Shown here in pieces: positions 17,574-28,568 of a stretch of 64,000 nucleotides of DNA. Position 1 is the first letter of the stretch; each line of letters begins with the position of its first letter. Source of the stretch: Paraburkholderia saeva (lineage in GTDB: Bacteria > Pseudomonadota > Gammaproteobacteria > Burkholderiales > Burkholderiaceae); assembly GCF_907164555.1 (NCBI RefSeq), contig NZ_CAJQZC010000005.1, forward strand, positions 434,001 through 498,000, in the 5' to 3' direction. The notes beneath the pieces were generated by a model. That model saw only the letters and a program-made list of their open reading frames with translations, was not told where the DNA came from and searched no databases. The position numbers and the translations under genes are program-made.

Positions 17574-18083
17574 ATGAGATTAACCGACTATACCGATTAC
17601 TCCGTGCGCGTGATGCTGTACCTCGCAGTCCGGCGGGAAGGGCTGGCGACGATCCAGGATATTTCAGACGCCTACGGAATCTCCAAGAATCATCTGATGA
17701 AGGTGGTCCAGCGGCTCGGCGAGCTCGGCTGGGTCGAGACGATCCGTGGACGTAACGGCGGCCTGCGGCTTTCCGAACGCTCGGAATCGTTGACGGTCGG
17801 CGAAATCGTGCGCGCAACGGAAAACGACTTTGCGCTTGTCGGCTGCCTCGCCACGCAGCGCGGCGAGCGCGGTGAGCCCGGCCAGCGGCAGTCCTGCGTC
17901 ATTCAGTCACAATGCGGATTGAAGCGCGCGCTCGAAGCCGCCCGCGCAGCGTTTTTTGCCGAACTCGACAGGCATACGATCCGCGATCTGGCTCAGCCGG
18001 CCGAGCCCCTTGCCGCGCTGCTCCGGATCGGGCAGATTGTCCCGATCGCGCCGGTTCGCACCGCCTCGTCCGGCCGACGCTAA
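17574..18083 (+). CDS. nsrR: Rrf2-family NO-sensing repressor, NsrR-like
   Basis: 169-residue Fe-S transcription factor. The winged helix is at the N terminus (MRLTDYTDYSVRVMLYLA, then ISDAYGISKNHLMKVVQRL as recognition helix) and the family motif RGRNGGLRLS follows. Three cysteines, C91, C108 and C114, would bind the cluster. In E. coli NsrR the spacing is C-x4-C-x5-C; here it is C-x16-C-x5-C, with an extra Gly/Arg/Gln-rich loop. The last 25 residues are variable. It lies divergent to a truncated haemoglobin, fitting a role as NO-responsive repressor of that gene. IscR is excluded by cysteine pattern and context. Confidence 0.85.
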   Translation: MRLTDYTDYSVRVMLYLAVRREGLATIQDISDAYGISKNHLMKVVQRLGELGWVETIRGRNGGLRLSERSESLTVGEIVRATENDFALVGCLATQRGERGEPGQRQSCVIQSQCGLKRALEAARAAFFAELDRHTIRDLAQPAEPLAALLRIGQIVPIAPVRTASSGRR

Positions 18084-18145
18084 AACGGGCTTCGGCGGTT
18101 TGTTGGCTGATTTGACAAAAAACGCCACTCGAATGCGATCAGGCG

Positions 18146-18173
18146 CTTGAAACCCGCACAAAACGCCTCATTT
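18146..18173 (+). promoter_or_regulatory. Heat-shock (sigma-32) promoter of clpB
   Basis: CTTGAAA at 18146-18152 is a perfect sigma-32 -35 element; after 13 bp comes CCTCATTT at 18166-18173, one mismatch from CCCCATNT. It lies 30 bp before the clpB ATG. Confidence 0.85.
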
Positions 18174-18202
18174 TGGTGATATTCGAAATTGGAGGTCTCT
18201 TG

Positions 18203-20800
<2,598 letters not shown>

Positions 20801-20854
20801 GTGAGGCAAGCGGGCGGCGAGTTGCGTCGTCGCCCGCGATAAACGCGGTCATGT

Positions 20855-20890
20855 AAAAAGGGCAGCGAGTTTTCTCGCTGCCCTTTTTTT
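20855..20890. terminator. Bidirectional intrinsic terminator, clpB / yidB
   Basis: A perfect 14-bp stem, AAAAGGGCAGCGAG (20856-20869) with CTCGCTGCCCTTTT (20874-20887), loop TTTT, flanked by A and T runs, between convergent genes. Confidence 0.93.
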
Positions 20891-20920
20891 CGACTTTACG
20901 ACAGCGCGGTCGCGCGTCTA

Positions 20921-21355
20921 TCAAGCCGTCTTGTCATCCTTGCCGAGGAACGAAGCAAGACCGCCGAGCGCGCCGAGCACGGTCGTGGCGTTGAGCTTGC
21001 CTTCGGCCGGCACTTCGCCTTCAGGCGTCGCGGCGTTCACCACGTGCGGCAGGATCTGCGAGAGCAGGCCGCTAACCTGGTCGGGCGCGACGCCTGCCTT
21101 CGCTGCGAGATTCGTCACGGTGTCCGAACCGAGCACGTTGTGCAGCGTGTCCGGCGAAATCGCCTGATTCTCGCCGTTGCTGACCCACGAACTGATGATG
21201 TCGCCGGCGCCTTTTTCCCTGAACTGCTGGATCAGGCCGTTCAGGCCGCCCGGCTGGTTGTTCACGAATTCGAGTGCGGTGGCGATCAATGCCTGCTGTC
21301 CGCCGCCTTCGGGCGATTTGCCGAGCAGGGAACCGATGCTGTCGAGTAGGCTCAT
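20921..21355 (-). CDS. yidB: YidB-like DUF937 protein
   Basis: 144-residue protein of the YidB/DUF937 family: MSLLDSIGSLLGK at the start, then ALEFVNNQPGGLNGLIQQF and a Ser/Gly/Leu-rich helical core with GLLSQILPHVV. No enzymatic motif and no signal peptide; function in the cell is not established. Start at 21355 chosen over a codon 10 residues upstream because family members begin with MSLLD. It converges with clpB across the shared terminator. Confidence 0.85.
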   Translation of the reverse strand: MSLLDSIGSLLGKSPEGGGQQALIATALEFVNNQPGGLNGLIQQFREKGAGDIISSWVSNGENQAISPDTLHNVLGSDTVTNLAAKAGVAPDQVSGLLSQILPHVVNAATPEGEVPAEGKLNATTVLGALGGLASFLGKDDKTA

Positions 21356-21483
21356 GGCTGTCTCTCTGGAGTGCCGGCGCGACACACATGCGCCAGCGGG
21401 TGAAATACGCCGCGCGGGGGCGCGGCGGGGAGGGTGCAGATCACACGGACCACGCGGCCCGCGGGATCGTCAGATGTCGAACG

Positions 21484-22038
21484 TCAGGCGCCCGATGCTG
21501 CCGATGCAGCCTTGGCCTTCTTCGATTTTTTCTTCGATGCTTTCGCGTCCGATGCGTCCGCCGGTGCACTGGCCGGTGCCGCCGCGGCTGCCGTAGTAGC
21601 CGGTGCCGAAGCCGTCGCGTCTGCCTTGCTCTTTTTCGACTTTTTGGTTGAAGATGCCGCTTCAGGTACGCTCGCGGGCGCCATCGTCGTCGTGGCTGCG
21701 GGCGTTGCCGGCTTGCTCGCGGGTTTCGATGCGGTGGACGTGGCAGCCTTCGCACCACTCGGTGCCGCCGTCGAACCGTTGATCGTCAAACCCGCTGCTT
21801 CGAGATTCACCACCGACTTGGTGCCGATTCCCTTCACGCGTGTCGCGAGATCGTCGGCGTCCTTGAACGGGCCGTTTTTGGTCCGCTCATCGATGATCGC
21901 TTTCGCATGGGCCGGACCAATGCCCTTGACCGATTCGAGCGCGGCCTGATCGGCTGTATTGACTTCGACGGCCGCCGCGAAACTGGCGGAAAAAGACAGG
22001 ACAAGCGCAACGCAGAGCATTAACAGCTTCTTCAGCAT
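21484..22038 (-). CDS. Secreted helix-hairpin-helix protein (ComEA-like) with Ala/Lys-rich tail
   Basis: 184 residues. A signal peptide (MLKKLLMLCVALVLSFSAS, cleavage near AAA-VE) is followed by a ComEA-type HhH domain: VNTADQAALESVKGIGPAHA and RVKGIGTKSVVNLEAAGL, two hairpins that bind DNA backbone. From residue 85 on it is a low-complexity Ala/Ser/Pro/Thr tail with three Lys clusters (STKKSKKSK, KASKKKSKKAK). ComEA binds DNA for uptake, so a periplasmic DNA-binding role is plausible. The Lys-rich tail may also bind DNA. No competence genes are adjacent. Confidence 0.8.
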   Translation of the reverse strand: MLKKLLMLCVALVLSFSASFAAAVEVNTADQAALESVKGIGPAHAKAIIDERTKNGPFKDADDLATRVKGIGTKSVVNLEAAGLTINGSTAAPSGAKAATSTASKPASKPATPAATTTMAPASVPEAASSTKKSKKSKADATASAPATTAAAAAPASAPADASDAKASKKKSKKAKAASAASGA

Positions 22039-22269
22039 GGCAGGCACTCCATTGAGGGCAAAAAAGTAGCCGGGAACGGACGACGCATCCAGTCAGCAGG
22101 CGCTGCCTTCCAGCATAGGATAGATTGCGCGCCCTTTTAATGAAAAGCGCCCGATTTATACCCATCGATTCGTGACAAGTAAATCAACACGGGCACTTTT
22201 TGACAATCGATGCCGTGAATAAGGCTTCCGGACGGAAAAGAAAGGCGGGCGCGGCAGATCCGCGTGCGA

Positions 22270-22298
22270 CCGAAGTGATGCGTATTGCGTCACTTCGG
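22270..22298. repeat. Inverted repeat downstream of the MATE gene
   Basis: CCGAAGTGA (22270-22278) pairs with TCACTTCGG (22290-22298) around an 11-nt loop; outer TGCGAC/GTCGCA arms extend it. It lies just past the stop of the MATE gene. With no immediate T-run, it may be a terminator-like hairpin or a regulator site. Confidence 0.5.
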
Positions 22299-22326
22299 AG
22301 TCAGTCGCAGATCACTTGCAACAGAC

Positions 22327-23709
22327 CTATGCGACAGGGTCGGTGTGCGGTGTATGCGCTTCGGCGCGCCGATGGCGTGCGCTGACCGTTCGCCAGTAGA
22401 GCGCGAGACCGATGCCGGCAATCGCGAGGCTAGCCGCGTTGGCAACCCAGAAGCCGCGCGCGCCGGTAAGCCATTCGGGAATCGAGCCGCTAACGTTAAA
22501 GCCAAGCAGATAACCACCGCCAAGGCCCACGCCCCACAGCGCGACGGCATAGATCACGGTCGGTACGACGGCGACGCGATACGCGCGCAGCACGAACGCA
22601 GTGGTGATCTGGAGCGCGTCGAAGAGGTGATAGACGATCACGATCAGCACGAGCGGCATCGCGGCGAGCGCGACCTGTGCATCGGACGTGTAGCCCGCGA
22701 TAATGAAGGGCCGCAATGCAAGCACGATGACGCCATAGCAGCACGCGATTGCGCACGCCATCAGGATGCCGTGCCGCGCCAGCGTATGAGCGTCAACGGG
22801 ACGTTGCGCGCCGAGCGCCTGCGCGACGAGCGTCGATGATGCGATACCGATGGAAAGCGGCGTCATGTACAGCACCGCACCAAGATTGCCCGCGATCTGG
22901 TGACCCGCGAGCGTCGTTGTGCCGAAGCGCGCGATGAAGAGCGCCATGAACGTGTAGGACGTGACTTCGATCAGGTACGACAGTCCCATCGGAATGCCGA
23001 GCTTCAGCAACGCGGCCTGACGTTTCCAGACGGGCCAGCAGAAGTGCGAGAACGTAGCGAATGGCCGGAAAATATTCAGGCGCACCAGCAGCGTCATGCC
23101 GACAATCGCGAGCGTCCAGTTGATGAGGGTACTCGCGAGCGCGCAGCCTGGGCCGCCGAGCGCAGGCACGCCGGCGCCGCCGAAGATAAACCACAGGTTG
23201 AGCGGAATCTTGAGCAGCAGCGCGCCGACCTGCAGGATCATGACGAGTCGCGGCTGACCCACGGCGTTGGTCAGCGAACTGTAGACGCGAAACGCGAGGC
23301 TCGCGGGCAACCCGAACGAGAGAATCTGCAGATACGCGACAGTACGCTCACGCAGCGCTTCGGGCGCATGCGCGATGCGCAGCAGCGGGCCCGGAAAGTA
23401 GAGGATCGAAAAACCGAGCGCCATCAGGACCAGCGCGAGCCACAGCGCCTGACGCACTTCCTCGCCGATCTCGCCGTAGCGCCGTGCGCCGTAGAGCTGT
23501 CCGGTAATCGGCTGCAGCGCGGTGAGAATGCCGGTAAGACCGATATACACCGAGATATAGATCGAAGAGCCAAGGCCGAGCGCCGCGAGATCGATCGCGG
23601 AGTAACGCCCGACCATGGCGGTATCGATCACGCCGAACGCGATGATCGCAAGTTGTCCGATCAGCACAGGCCATGCGAGCGCGGCGATTTTCCGCACGTT
23701 GGCGAACAT
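22327..23709 (-). CDS. MATE family exporter (NorM-like)
   Basis: 460-residue membrane protein with about 12 helices and MATE hallmarks: LAWPVLIGQLAIIAFGVIDT in helix 1, ALQPITGQLYGARRYGEIG, and the second-half repeat SSTLVAQALGAQRP. MATE proteins export cationic drugs or other small molecules using Na+ or H+. The ATG at 23709 is preferred to a TTG six bases upstream. It starts 2 bp after the end of the ArnT-like gene, so the pair is co-transcribed; this link makes a role in moving a cell-envelope compound worth considering, but that is inference. Confidence 0.88.
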   Translation of the reverse strand: MFANVRKIAALAWPVLIGQLAIIAFGVIDTAMVGRYSAIDLAALGLGSSIYISVYIGLTGILTALQPITGQLYGARRYGEIGEEVRQALWLALVLMALGFSILYFPGPLLRIAHAPEALRERTVAYLQILSFGLPASLAFRVYSSLTNAVGQPRLVMILQVGALLLKIPLNLWFIFGGAGVPALGGPGCALASTLINWTLAIVGMTLLVRLNIFRPFATFSHFCWPVWKRQAALLKLGIPMGLSYLIEVTSYTFMALFIARFGTTTLAGHQIAGNLGAVLYMTPLSIGIASSTLVAQALGAQRPVDAHTLARHGILMACAIACCYGVIVLALRPFIIAGYTSDAQVALAAMPLVLIVIVYHLFDALQITTAFVLRAYRVAVVPTVIYAVALWGVGLGGGYLLGFNVSGSIPEWLTGARGFWVANAASLAIAGIGLALYWRTVSARHRRAEAHTPHTDPVA

Positions 23710-23711
23710 GG

Positions 23712-25466
23712 TCAATCCGGTTTGGGACGCGGAGTGCGGCGTTTGACCGGCGGCTTCGGACGGTCGATGCGGACATACAGACGGAAACGTTCGTCCCGGT
23801 CAGCCACGCGGCGGCCTTCCCAGACGAGCTTCCACACGAAGTTCGACATCGCGCTCGGCTCGCCAAAATCCTGCGTGTCCTGGCGCAGGATCACGTCGCA
23901 GTCGTCGTTGAACGAGAAATGCATCTGGCCGAAATAGGCGAACGTGGCGATCTGCGCATTGCCGAGCCGTACGGGCGAGATACACGTGTAATCGTCGGGC
24001 AGATGGCTCGAGATCTGTTGCGCGACGTCCTTGTACGTTCGGCTGTAGTTCACGACCGGCAGCCAGAGTGTCATCAGCAGCACCCACATGAGTGTCGTGC
24101 CGGCGCTCGACAGCACCACGCTGCGCCAGAGCACCTTCGGATGCCGCGCGATACGCCATTGAACGAGGGCGATCCAGCAGACCGTGACGGCGACCGCGCA
24201 CACGAATGACAGGATCTTGAACTGTGGCGTAAAGCCCGGCGCGAGGCGCGCCAGATTACGCGCGAGCGGATGCGGGAAGCCGGTCAGACCGGCGAGCCAG
24301 ACGAGCCATACGAAGGTGCCGAGGATCGTGAAGCTCAGCACGGCGAACCAGTCGATCGCGTTGATCGTGCCGCGCTTCAGCGTAGGCAGCGCGAACGTTG
24401 CGAGGACCGCGAGCGCGGGCAGCAGCAGCATGTAGAGCAGGTTCGTCGAGTAACTCTGCAGCACCGCGAGGATCAGAAGCGGAGCGATGACCGACACCGG
24501 AATTGCAACGTGTGGCGCACGGCGTAGCCCCGACCAGCTGACCCACGCCCAGATGCCAAGCGGCCACGCCGGCCAGGTAAAGAGCGGGAGATTTTTTAGC
24601 GCATAGTGCAGCACCGGGCCCGGCGGGCCGCCGAACGACGTGATGCTGACGTGGACCCACTGGTTGAGGAACCAGACGGCATCGTCGGGGAACGCAATCA
24701 GCGCTGCAACCGGCCACGCCAGCGACAGCACGAGCGCAACCGGCAAGCCGGCGAGCAGCAGCCAGCGCAACTGCGCTTCCCGCACGATGAGCGTCATGAC
24801 CAGCGTCCCGACCAGCAGCGCGCAGACCAGCACCGGATTGCTCGTCAGTGCGACGAGCCCGAGCGCAAGGCCCCACAGCAAAGACCCTTGCACCGGTTTG
24901 TCGATCATCCGCACGAGCCCATACACAAGCATCGCAATGCAGACGAACTGCGCCAGCTGCGGCGTGGTTTCGTGGCCGCGTTCAGCGAGACCGAAGCAGC
25001 CGAGCAGAATCAGCAGGGCGCCGTCGGCGAGTGTGCGGCCGTAATCGCGCGGCTCAGGCTCGCCGCCGAACGCGTACTTGAATGGCTGCACTTCGGGACG
25101 ACGGCCGAGCAGATACGCGGCGTACCAGACAAACGCGCAGGCCGCACAGAACAGCAGCCCCGTGAACACGCGCGACGCGTTGCTCGCATCGACCCACGGC
25201 GAGAGCACGCGGATCGAAATGGCGCCGAGCCAGTACCCGAGTGGCCCATACGCGGTGATGTATTTGCCGACGAGGTTCGGCAACAGCCAGTCGTGCGCGG
25301 TGCCTTTCGCCATTGTCCACATGACGCCGAAGCCCGCGGCATCTTCGTTCTTCCACGGATCGCGCCCGAAGAGCCCGAACGATGCATACACGATACAGAT
25401 AGTAAGCAGCAGCCAGCGCGGTAGCGCGCTGGTGGCGGAAGCAGTCAGACGGACGACAGATCTCAT
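23712..25466 (-). CDS. ArnT-like (GT83/PMT superfamily) membrane glycosyltransferase, substrate unknown
   Basis: 584 residues with about 12 membrane helices and a C-terminal soluble domain of about 110 residues. The first periplasmic loop has DPWKNEDAAGFGVMWTMAKG and YITAYGPLGYWLGA, matching the acidic GT-C active-site loop of ArnT-like proteins in place of the DEGRYAE of true ArnT. These enzymes transfer a sugar from a polyprenyl-phosphate donor to a periplasmic acceptor. Donor and acceptor cannot be deduced. It is clearly different from the arnT at 7525. Start chosen at ATG 25466 because the first 27 codons of the longer frame are Pro-rich and lie before the basic start of helix 1. Confidence 0.8.
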   Translation of the reverse strand: MRSVVRLTASATSALPRWLLLTICIVYASFGLFGRDPWKNEDAAGFGVMWTMAKGTAHDWLLPNLVGKYITAYGPLGYWLGAISIRVLSPWVDASNASRVFTGLLFCAACAFVWYAAYLLGRRPEVQPFKYAFGGEPEPRDYGRTLADGALLILLGCFGLAERGHETTPQLAQFVCIAMLVYGLVRMIDKPVQGSLLWGLALGLVALTSNPVLVCALLVGTLVMTLIVREAQLRWLLLAGLPVALVLSLAWPVAALIAFPDDAVWFLNQWVHVSITSFGGPPGPVLHYALKNLPLFTWPAWPLGIWAWVSWSGLRRAPHVAIPVSVIAPLLILAVLQSYSTNLLYMLLLPALAVLATFALPTLKRGTINAIDWFAVLSFTILGTFVWLVWLAGLTGFPHPLARNLARLAPGFTPQFKILSFVCAVAVTVCWIALVQWRIARHPKVLWRSVVLSSAGTTLMWVLLMTLWLPVVNYSRTYKDVAQQISSHLPDDYTCISPVRLGNAQIATFAYFGQMHFSFNDDCDVILRQDTQDFGEPSAMSNFVWKLVWEGRRVADRDERFRLYVRIDRPKPPVKRRTPRPKPD

Positions 25467-25682
25467 GCAGTTGGGCGGTATCGGATAAACGGGCTGGCAG
25501 GCGGTAGACGGTGTGTCCGGGCGTGGCCGGCCCTGAGCATCCGGCATTGTAGACGGGCGGCACGGCGCGCGTCACGGAGCACGGCAGACGGCAACAGCGA
25601 GATTGCAACAGTTGACAACAGCCATGTCGGCGCGGGCGCCAGTTGCGGGGCGTCGCCCGGTTGCTGCGTAAACTATGGAGAC

Positions 25683-25714
25683 AAAAAAAGGGCAGCGACT
25701 GCTGCCCTTTTTTT
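25683..25714. terminator. Intrinsic terminator downstream of rpmE2
   Basis: AAAAAAAGGGCAGC (25683-25696) pairs perfectly with GCTGCCCTTTTTTT (25701-25714) around GACT: a 14-bp symmetric stem working on both strands. Confidence 0.93.
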
Positions 25715-25756
25715 GCATCGACCGGCCTGTCAAACAGCGCCGGAGTCGAAACGGCA

Positions 25757-26020
25757 TTACTTGGTCGCCTTGCCCGTGGCACGCGCGCCGAACTTCTTGT
25801 TGAACTTCTCGACACGGCCGGCCGTGTCCATGATCTTTTGCTGGCCGGTGTAGAACGGATGCGATTCCGACGACACTTCGATCTTGGCGAGCGGATACGT
25901 CTTGCCTTCGAATTCGGCCGTTTCGCGCGTCTGGATGGTCGAGCGGGTCACAAACTTGAAGTCGATCGACATGTCGACGAACAGGACTTCGCGGTAATCG
26001 GGGTGAATGCCTTCTTTCAT
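25757..26020 (-). CDS. rpmE2: 50S ribosomal protein L31 type B
   Basis: 87-residue ribosomal protein. [18 protein letters not shown] and [14 protein letters not shown] are typical. It lacks the zinc-binding CxxC of the type A form, marking it as the zinc-independent paralogue that replaces L31A under zinc limitation. Monocistronic: it has its own terminator, and mtfA starts well upstream on the same strand. Confidence 0.96.
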   Translation of the reverse strand: MKEGIHPDYREVLFVDMSIDFKFVTRSTIQTRETAEFEGKTYPLAKIEVSSESHPFYTGQQKIMDTAGRVEKFNKKFGARATGKATK

Positions 26021-26156
26021 GGTCTTTCCTTTAATCTGGCGGTAGCCAACCCGCGTGCCGTTGCGAACCGACGCAGCGGACTTCGGCGAGCCACTTGCCT
26101 AAGGTCGAAAAACGGCGATTATGCCAGAAAATCAGTCGCTTGACGAATTTCCCGGG

Positions 26157-27008
26157 CTATTTTGCGGGAGCGAGGCCGTTTTCCGGCAATAACCCGCCCA
26201 CGCGTGCCGGATCCTGTCGATAAAAGCGGGCCAGAAGGCGATAAAGCTCCGGATATTCGGCCTCGAACGCCTGCGGCCGCACGAAGAGCGCCTCGCTGCA
26301 TACCGCGAAAAATTCGGACGGATGGTCGGCTGCATACGGGTCGATCAGCGAATCGCGCTCGAAACGGGCCCAGCGCCGGTCCGGTACGGCGTCGACTTTT
26401 GCGCAGAACTGGTCGTAGGCCGCGTCGAACACGTCGGCCCACGCGGTTGCGTCGAGCGGCGCGTGCCAGCGACGGAAGAGCGGCGGGTGGCCGTCGGCTT
26501 CGCCCGTCAGCATGTCGATCTTGTGCGCGAATTCGTGAATGACGACGTTGTAGGCATCTGTGGCGTCGGTCATCTGTGCGTCTTCCCACGACAGCACGAC
26601 GGGGCCGCCTTCCCACGCCTCGCCGCTCGCGTCGTGCTCGATTTCGTGAACCACGCCGTCTTCGTCTTCGACGGTCTTGCGGATCACGAATTCGCCGGGA
26701 TAGACGATCACGCCAACCCAGCCGCGGTAAAGATCGAGGCTCAGGTTCAGCACTGGCAGCGAGGCCTGTGCCGCGATGGCCACCGTCATCGCGTCCGTCA
26801 GTTCGAGTTCGTGCGCGGTCGAAAACGACTTTTGCGCTATGAAGAGGCTCGTCAGTTCACGCAGGCGGACGAGTTCGGCGGTATCGAGATGCGCCAGAAA
26901 GGGCAGGCCTGCGAGCGTGGATTCCCACAGCGCGTCGGGGATCGCGTGCGTGCGCAGCGCGCGGTCGCGGCGGCGGGAGTCGAACCAGTGCGTGAGTTTC
27001 GAGAGCAT
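26157..27008 (-). CDS. mtfA: MtfA-like zinc metallopeptidase
   Basis: 283-residue cytosolic protein of the MtfA (YeeI, DUF980) family. The zinc site HEFAHKID (HExxH-like: H, E, H) is preceded by VLSWEDAQ, and a third ligand Glu lies in YAADHPSEFFAVCSE. E. coli MtfA is an aminopeptidase that also binds the glucose repressor Mlc. Length is close to the family (about 265). It sits 3 bp after an MFS transporter gene, suggesting co-transcription with the MerR-MFS pair. Confidence 0.9.
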   Translation of the reverse strand: MLSKLTHWFDSRRRDRALRTHAIPDALWESTLAGLPFLAHLDTAELVRLRELTSLFIAQKSFSTAHELELTDAMTVAIAAQASLPVLNLSLDLYRGWVGVIVYPGEFVIRKTVEDEDGVVHEIEHDASGEAWEGGPVVLSWEDAQMTDATDAYNVVIHEFAHKIDMLTGEADGHPPLFRRWHAPLDATAWADVFDAAYDQFCAKVDAVPDRRWARFERDSLIDPYAADHPSEFFAVCSEALFVRPQAFEAEYPELYRLLARFYRQDPARVGGLLPENGLAPAK

Positions 27009-27011
27009 GGG

Positions 27012-28568
27012 TCAGTCGATCTGTTTTTGCCACGCGGCGAAGATGCCGCCGCAGACGGCCACGCCGATCAGAAAATAGAAGCCATCCAGCGACGCAAGGA
27101 AGCTCGCCTGCTGCGCCACCCTCCGGCTCACCTCAACTATCGCCAGCGCGTGCGCTTCGCTGATTGAACGTCCGGCAGCAGCGAAACCGTTCGTCAACGT
27201 CGCGATCGTGTTCTGGAATACCGGATTGTACGGATTTGCGAACTCGGCGAGTCGCGACTGATGCAATGCCTGCCGGTGCTGCTCGACGATGATCACCGAC
27301 GCCGTCGTAAGCGAGATCGTCAACTGGCGCACGACATTTTTCAGCCGGTAACCGTGCGTGAACTCTTCGACCGCAAAGATCCTGAACGTCAGATTGGCCA
27401 CCGGCAGAACGATGAAAAGCAGCAACAGGCCGCGCAGCAGCAGCGGACCGGTCAACGCACGCTGGTCGACGTTGGGCGGCATATGCGCCATCCAGGCAGC
27501 GGCCAGCGCCGCGACGGCGAAACCTGGCACGATGATCCATTTCTTGCGCGGCAGCAGCTTTGCGTAGCGCAGATAGACGAAGAGCGCTGTCGACGATATC
27601 AGGGAGGTGATACCGACCAGCCGCCCCGCATTTTCGACGGGATAGCCGAGCCCCTGTTCGAGAAAGCGCGATACGAGATAACTGAAGCCGGTGGACTCAT
27701 AGTAGTAGAACATGTACAGCACGAGACCGACCTGGAAGGTCTTTTCACGTAGCGCGTGCAACCGCATCAGCGGCGACGGATGATGCCATTGCTGATACGC
27801 AAACCACGCGAGCCCGACAATGCCCGCGACCGTCAGCATGATGAGACCCGGCGACGCGCTGAAGAGCTGGTAGCGCACCTGCTGCATGACGATCTGCAAC
27901 GCGCCCTGCGCGAACGCGAAGATGATGTACGGCCAGAAATGCGACGCGCCACGTTCCTCCGGCACAAGGTTGCCCGAGTTGGGCAACACGAGCAGCGCGA
28001 GGCCCGCGAACAGGACGCCGGCCGGCGCGCTGCACATAAAGAGCGCCCGCCAGTCGAAATGCGCGACGAGCTGGCCGCCGACGAGCGGCGCAAGCGCACT
28101 GCCCAGCACGATCAGGATCAGGAATGCGCGTGTCGCGCCGGCACGCTGTTGCGGCGTGAAGCTGATCTGGATCAGGATGCGGCAGGTGCCCATCATCGGG
28201 CCGATGAAGTAACCCTGGAAGCCGCGCGCGAACGCCAGCTCGAACGATGTTTCGCACAGGGTCGCCGCGACTGCTCCGGCCGAAAACAGTAGCATGCAGC
28301 CGGCCACGTAGCGTCGGTAACCGACGCGCTCGACCCACCATTGCTGCTGCATGATGCCGAGCACGGCGGCGACCGCGTACGCGCTCGACGACCACACGAG
28401 TTCATCCGGCGAAGCGTTGATCCCGCCTGCGATATAGCTCGCGAAGAACGAGAAGATCGCGTTGTCGAAATAGTCGAGCCCGGTGACGAGTGCCAGCACC
28501 CACGGGAAAAAATCGCCGCGCAGCTTCGCGACGCTAAAAAGCGTCCTGCGCGAGGAGGTTGCGCTCAT
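27012..28568 (-). CDS. MFS transporter, DHA2-like
   Basis: 518 residues, about 12-14 membrane helices. The N-terminal cytosolic segment is followed by LVTGLDYFDNAIFSFFASYI, and the loop between helices 2 and 3 reads ERVGYRRYVAGC (MFS motif A variant). A C-terminal half with long extramembrane loop (residues about 410-470) ends in a final helix. Substrate unknown; DHA2-type pumps are usually drug or fatty-acid exporters. Start ATG at 28568 overlaps the stop of the MerR gene by ATGA, so they are translated together. Confidence 0.85.
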   Translation of the reverse strand: MSATSSRRTLFSVAKLRGDFFPWVLALVTGLDYFDNAIFSFFASYIAGGINASPDELVWSSSAYAVAAVLGIMQQQWWVERVGYRRYVAGCMLLFSAGAVAATLCETSFELAFARGFQGYFIGPMMGTCRILIQISFTPQQRAGATRAFLILIVLGSALAPLVGGQLVAHFDWRALFMCSAPAGVLFAGLALLVLPNSGNLVPEERGASHFWPYIIFAFAQGALQIVMQQVRYQLFSASPGLIMLTVAGIVGLAWFAYQQWHHPSPLMRLHALREKTFQVGLVLYMFYYYESTGFSYLVSRFLEQGLGYPVENAGRLVGITSLISSTALFVYLRYAKLLPRKKWIIVPGFAVAALAAAWMAHMPPNVDQRALTGPLLLRGLLLLFIVLPVANLTFRIFAVEEFTHGYRLKNVVRQLTISLTTASVIIVEQHRQALHQSRLAEFANPYNPVFQNTIATLTNGFAAAGRSISEAHALAIVEVSRRVAQQASFLASLDGFYFLIGVAVCGGIFAAWQKQID

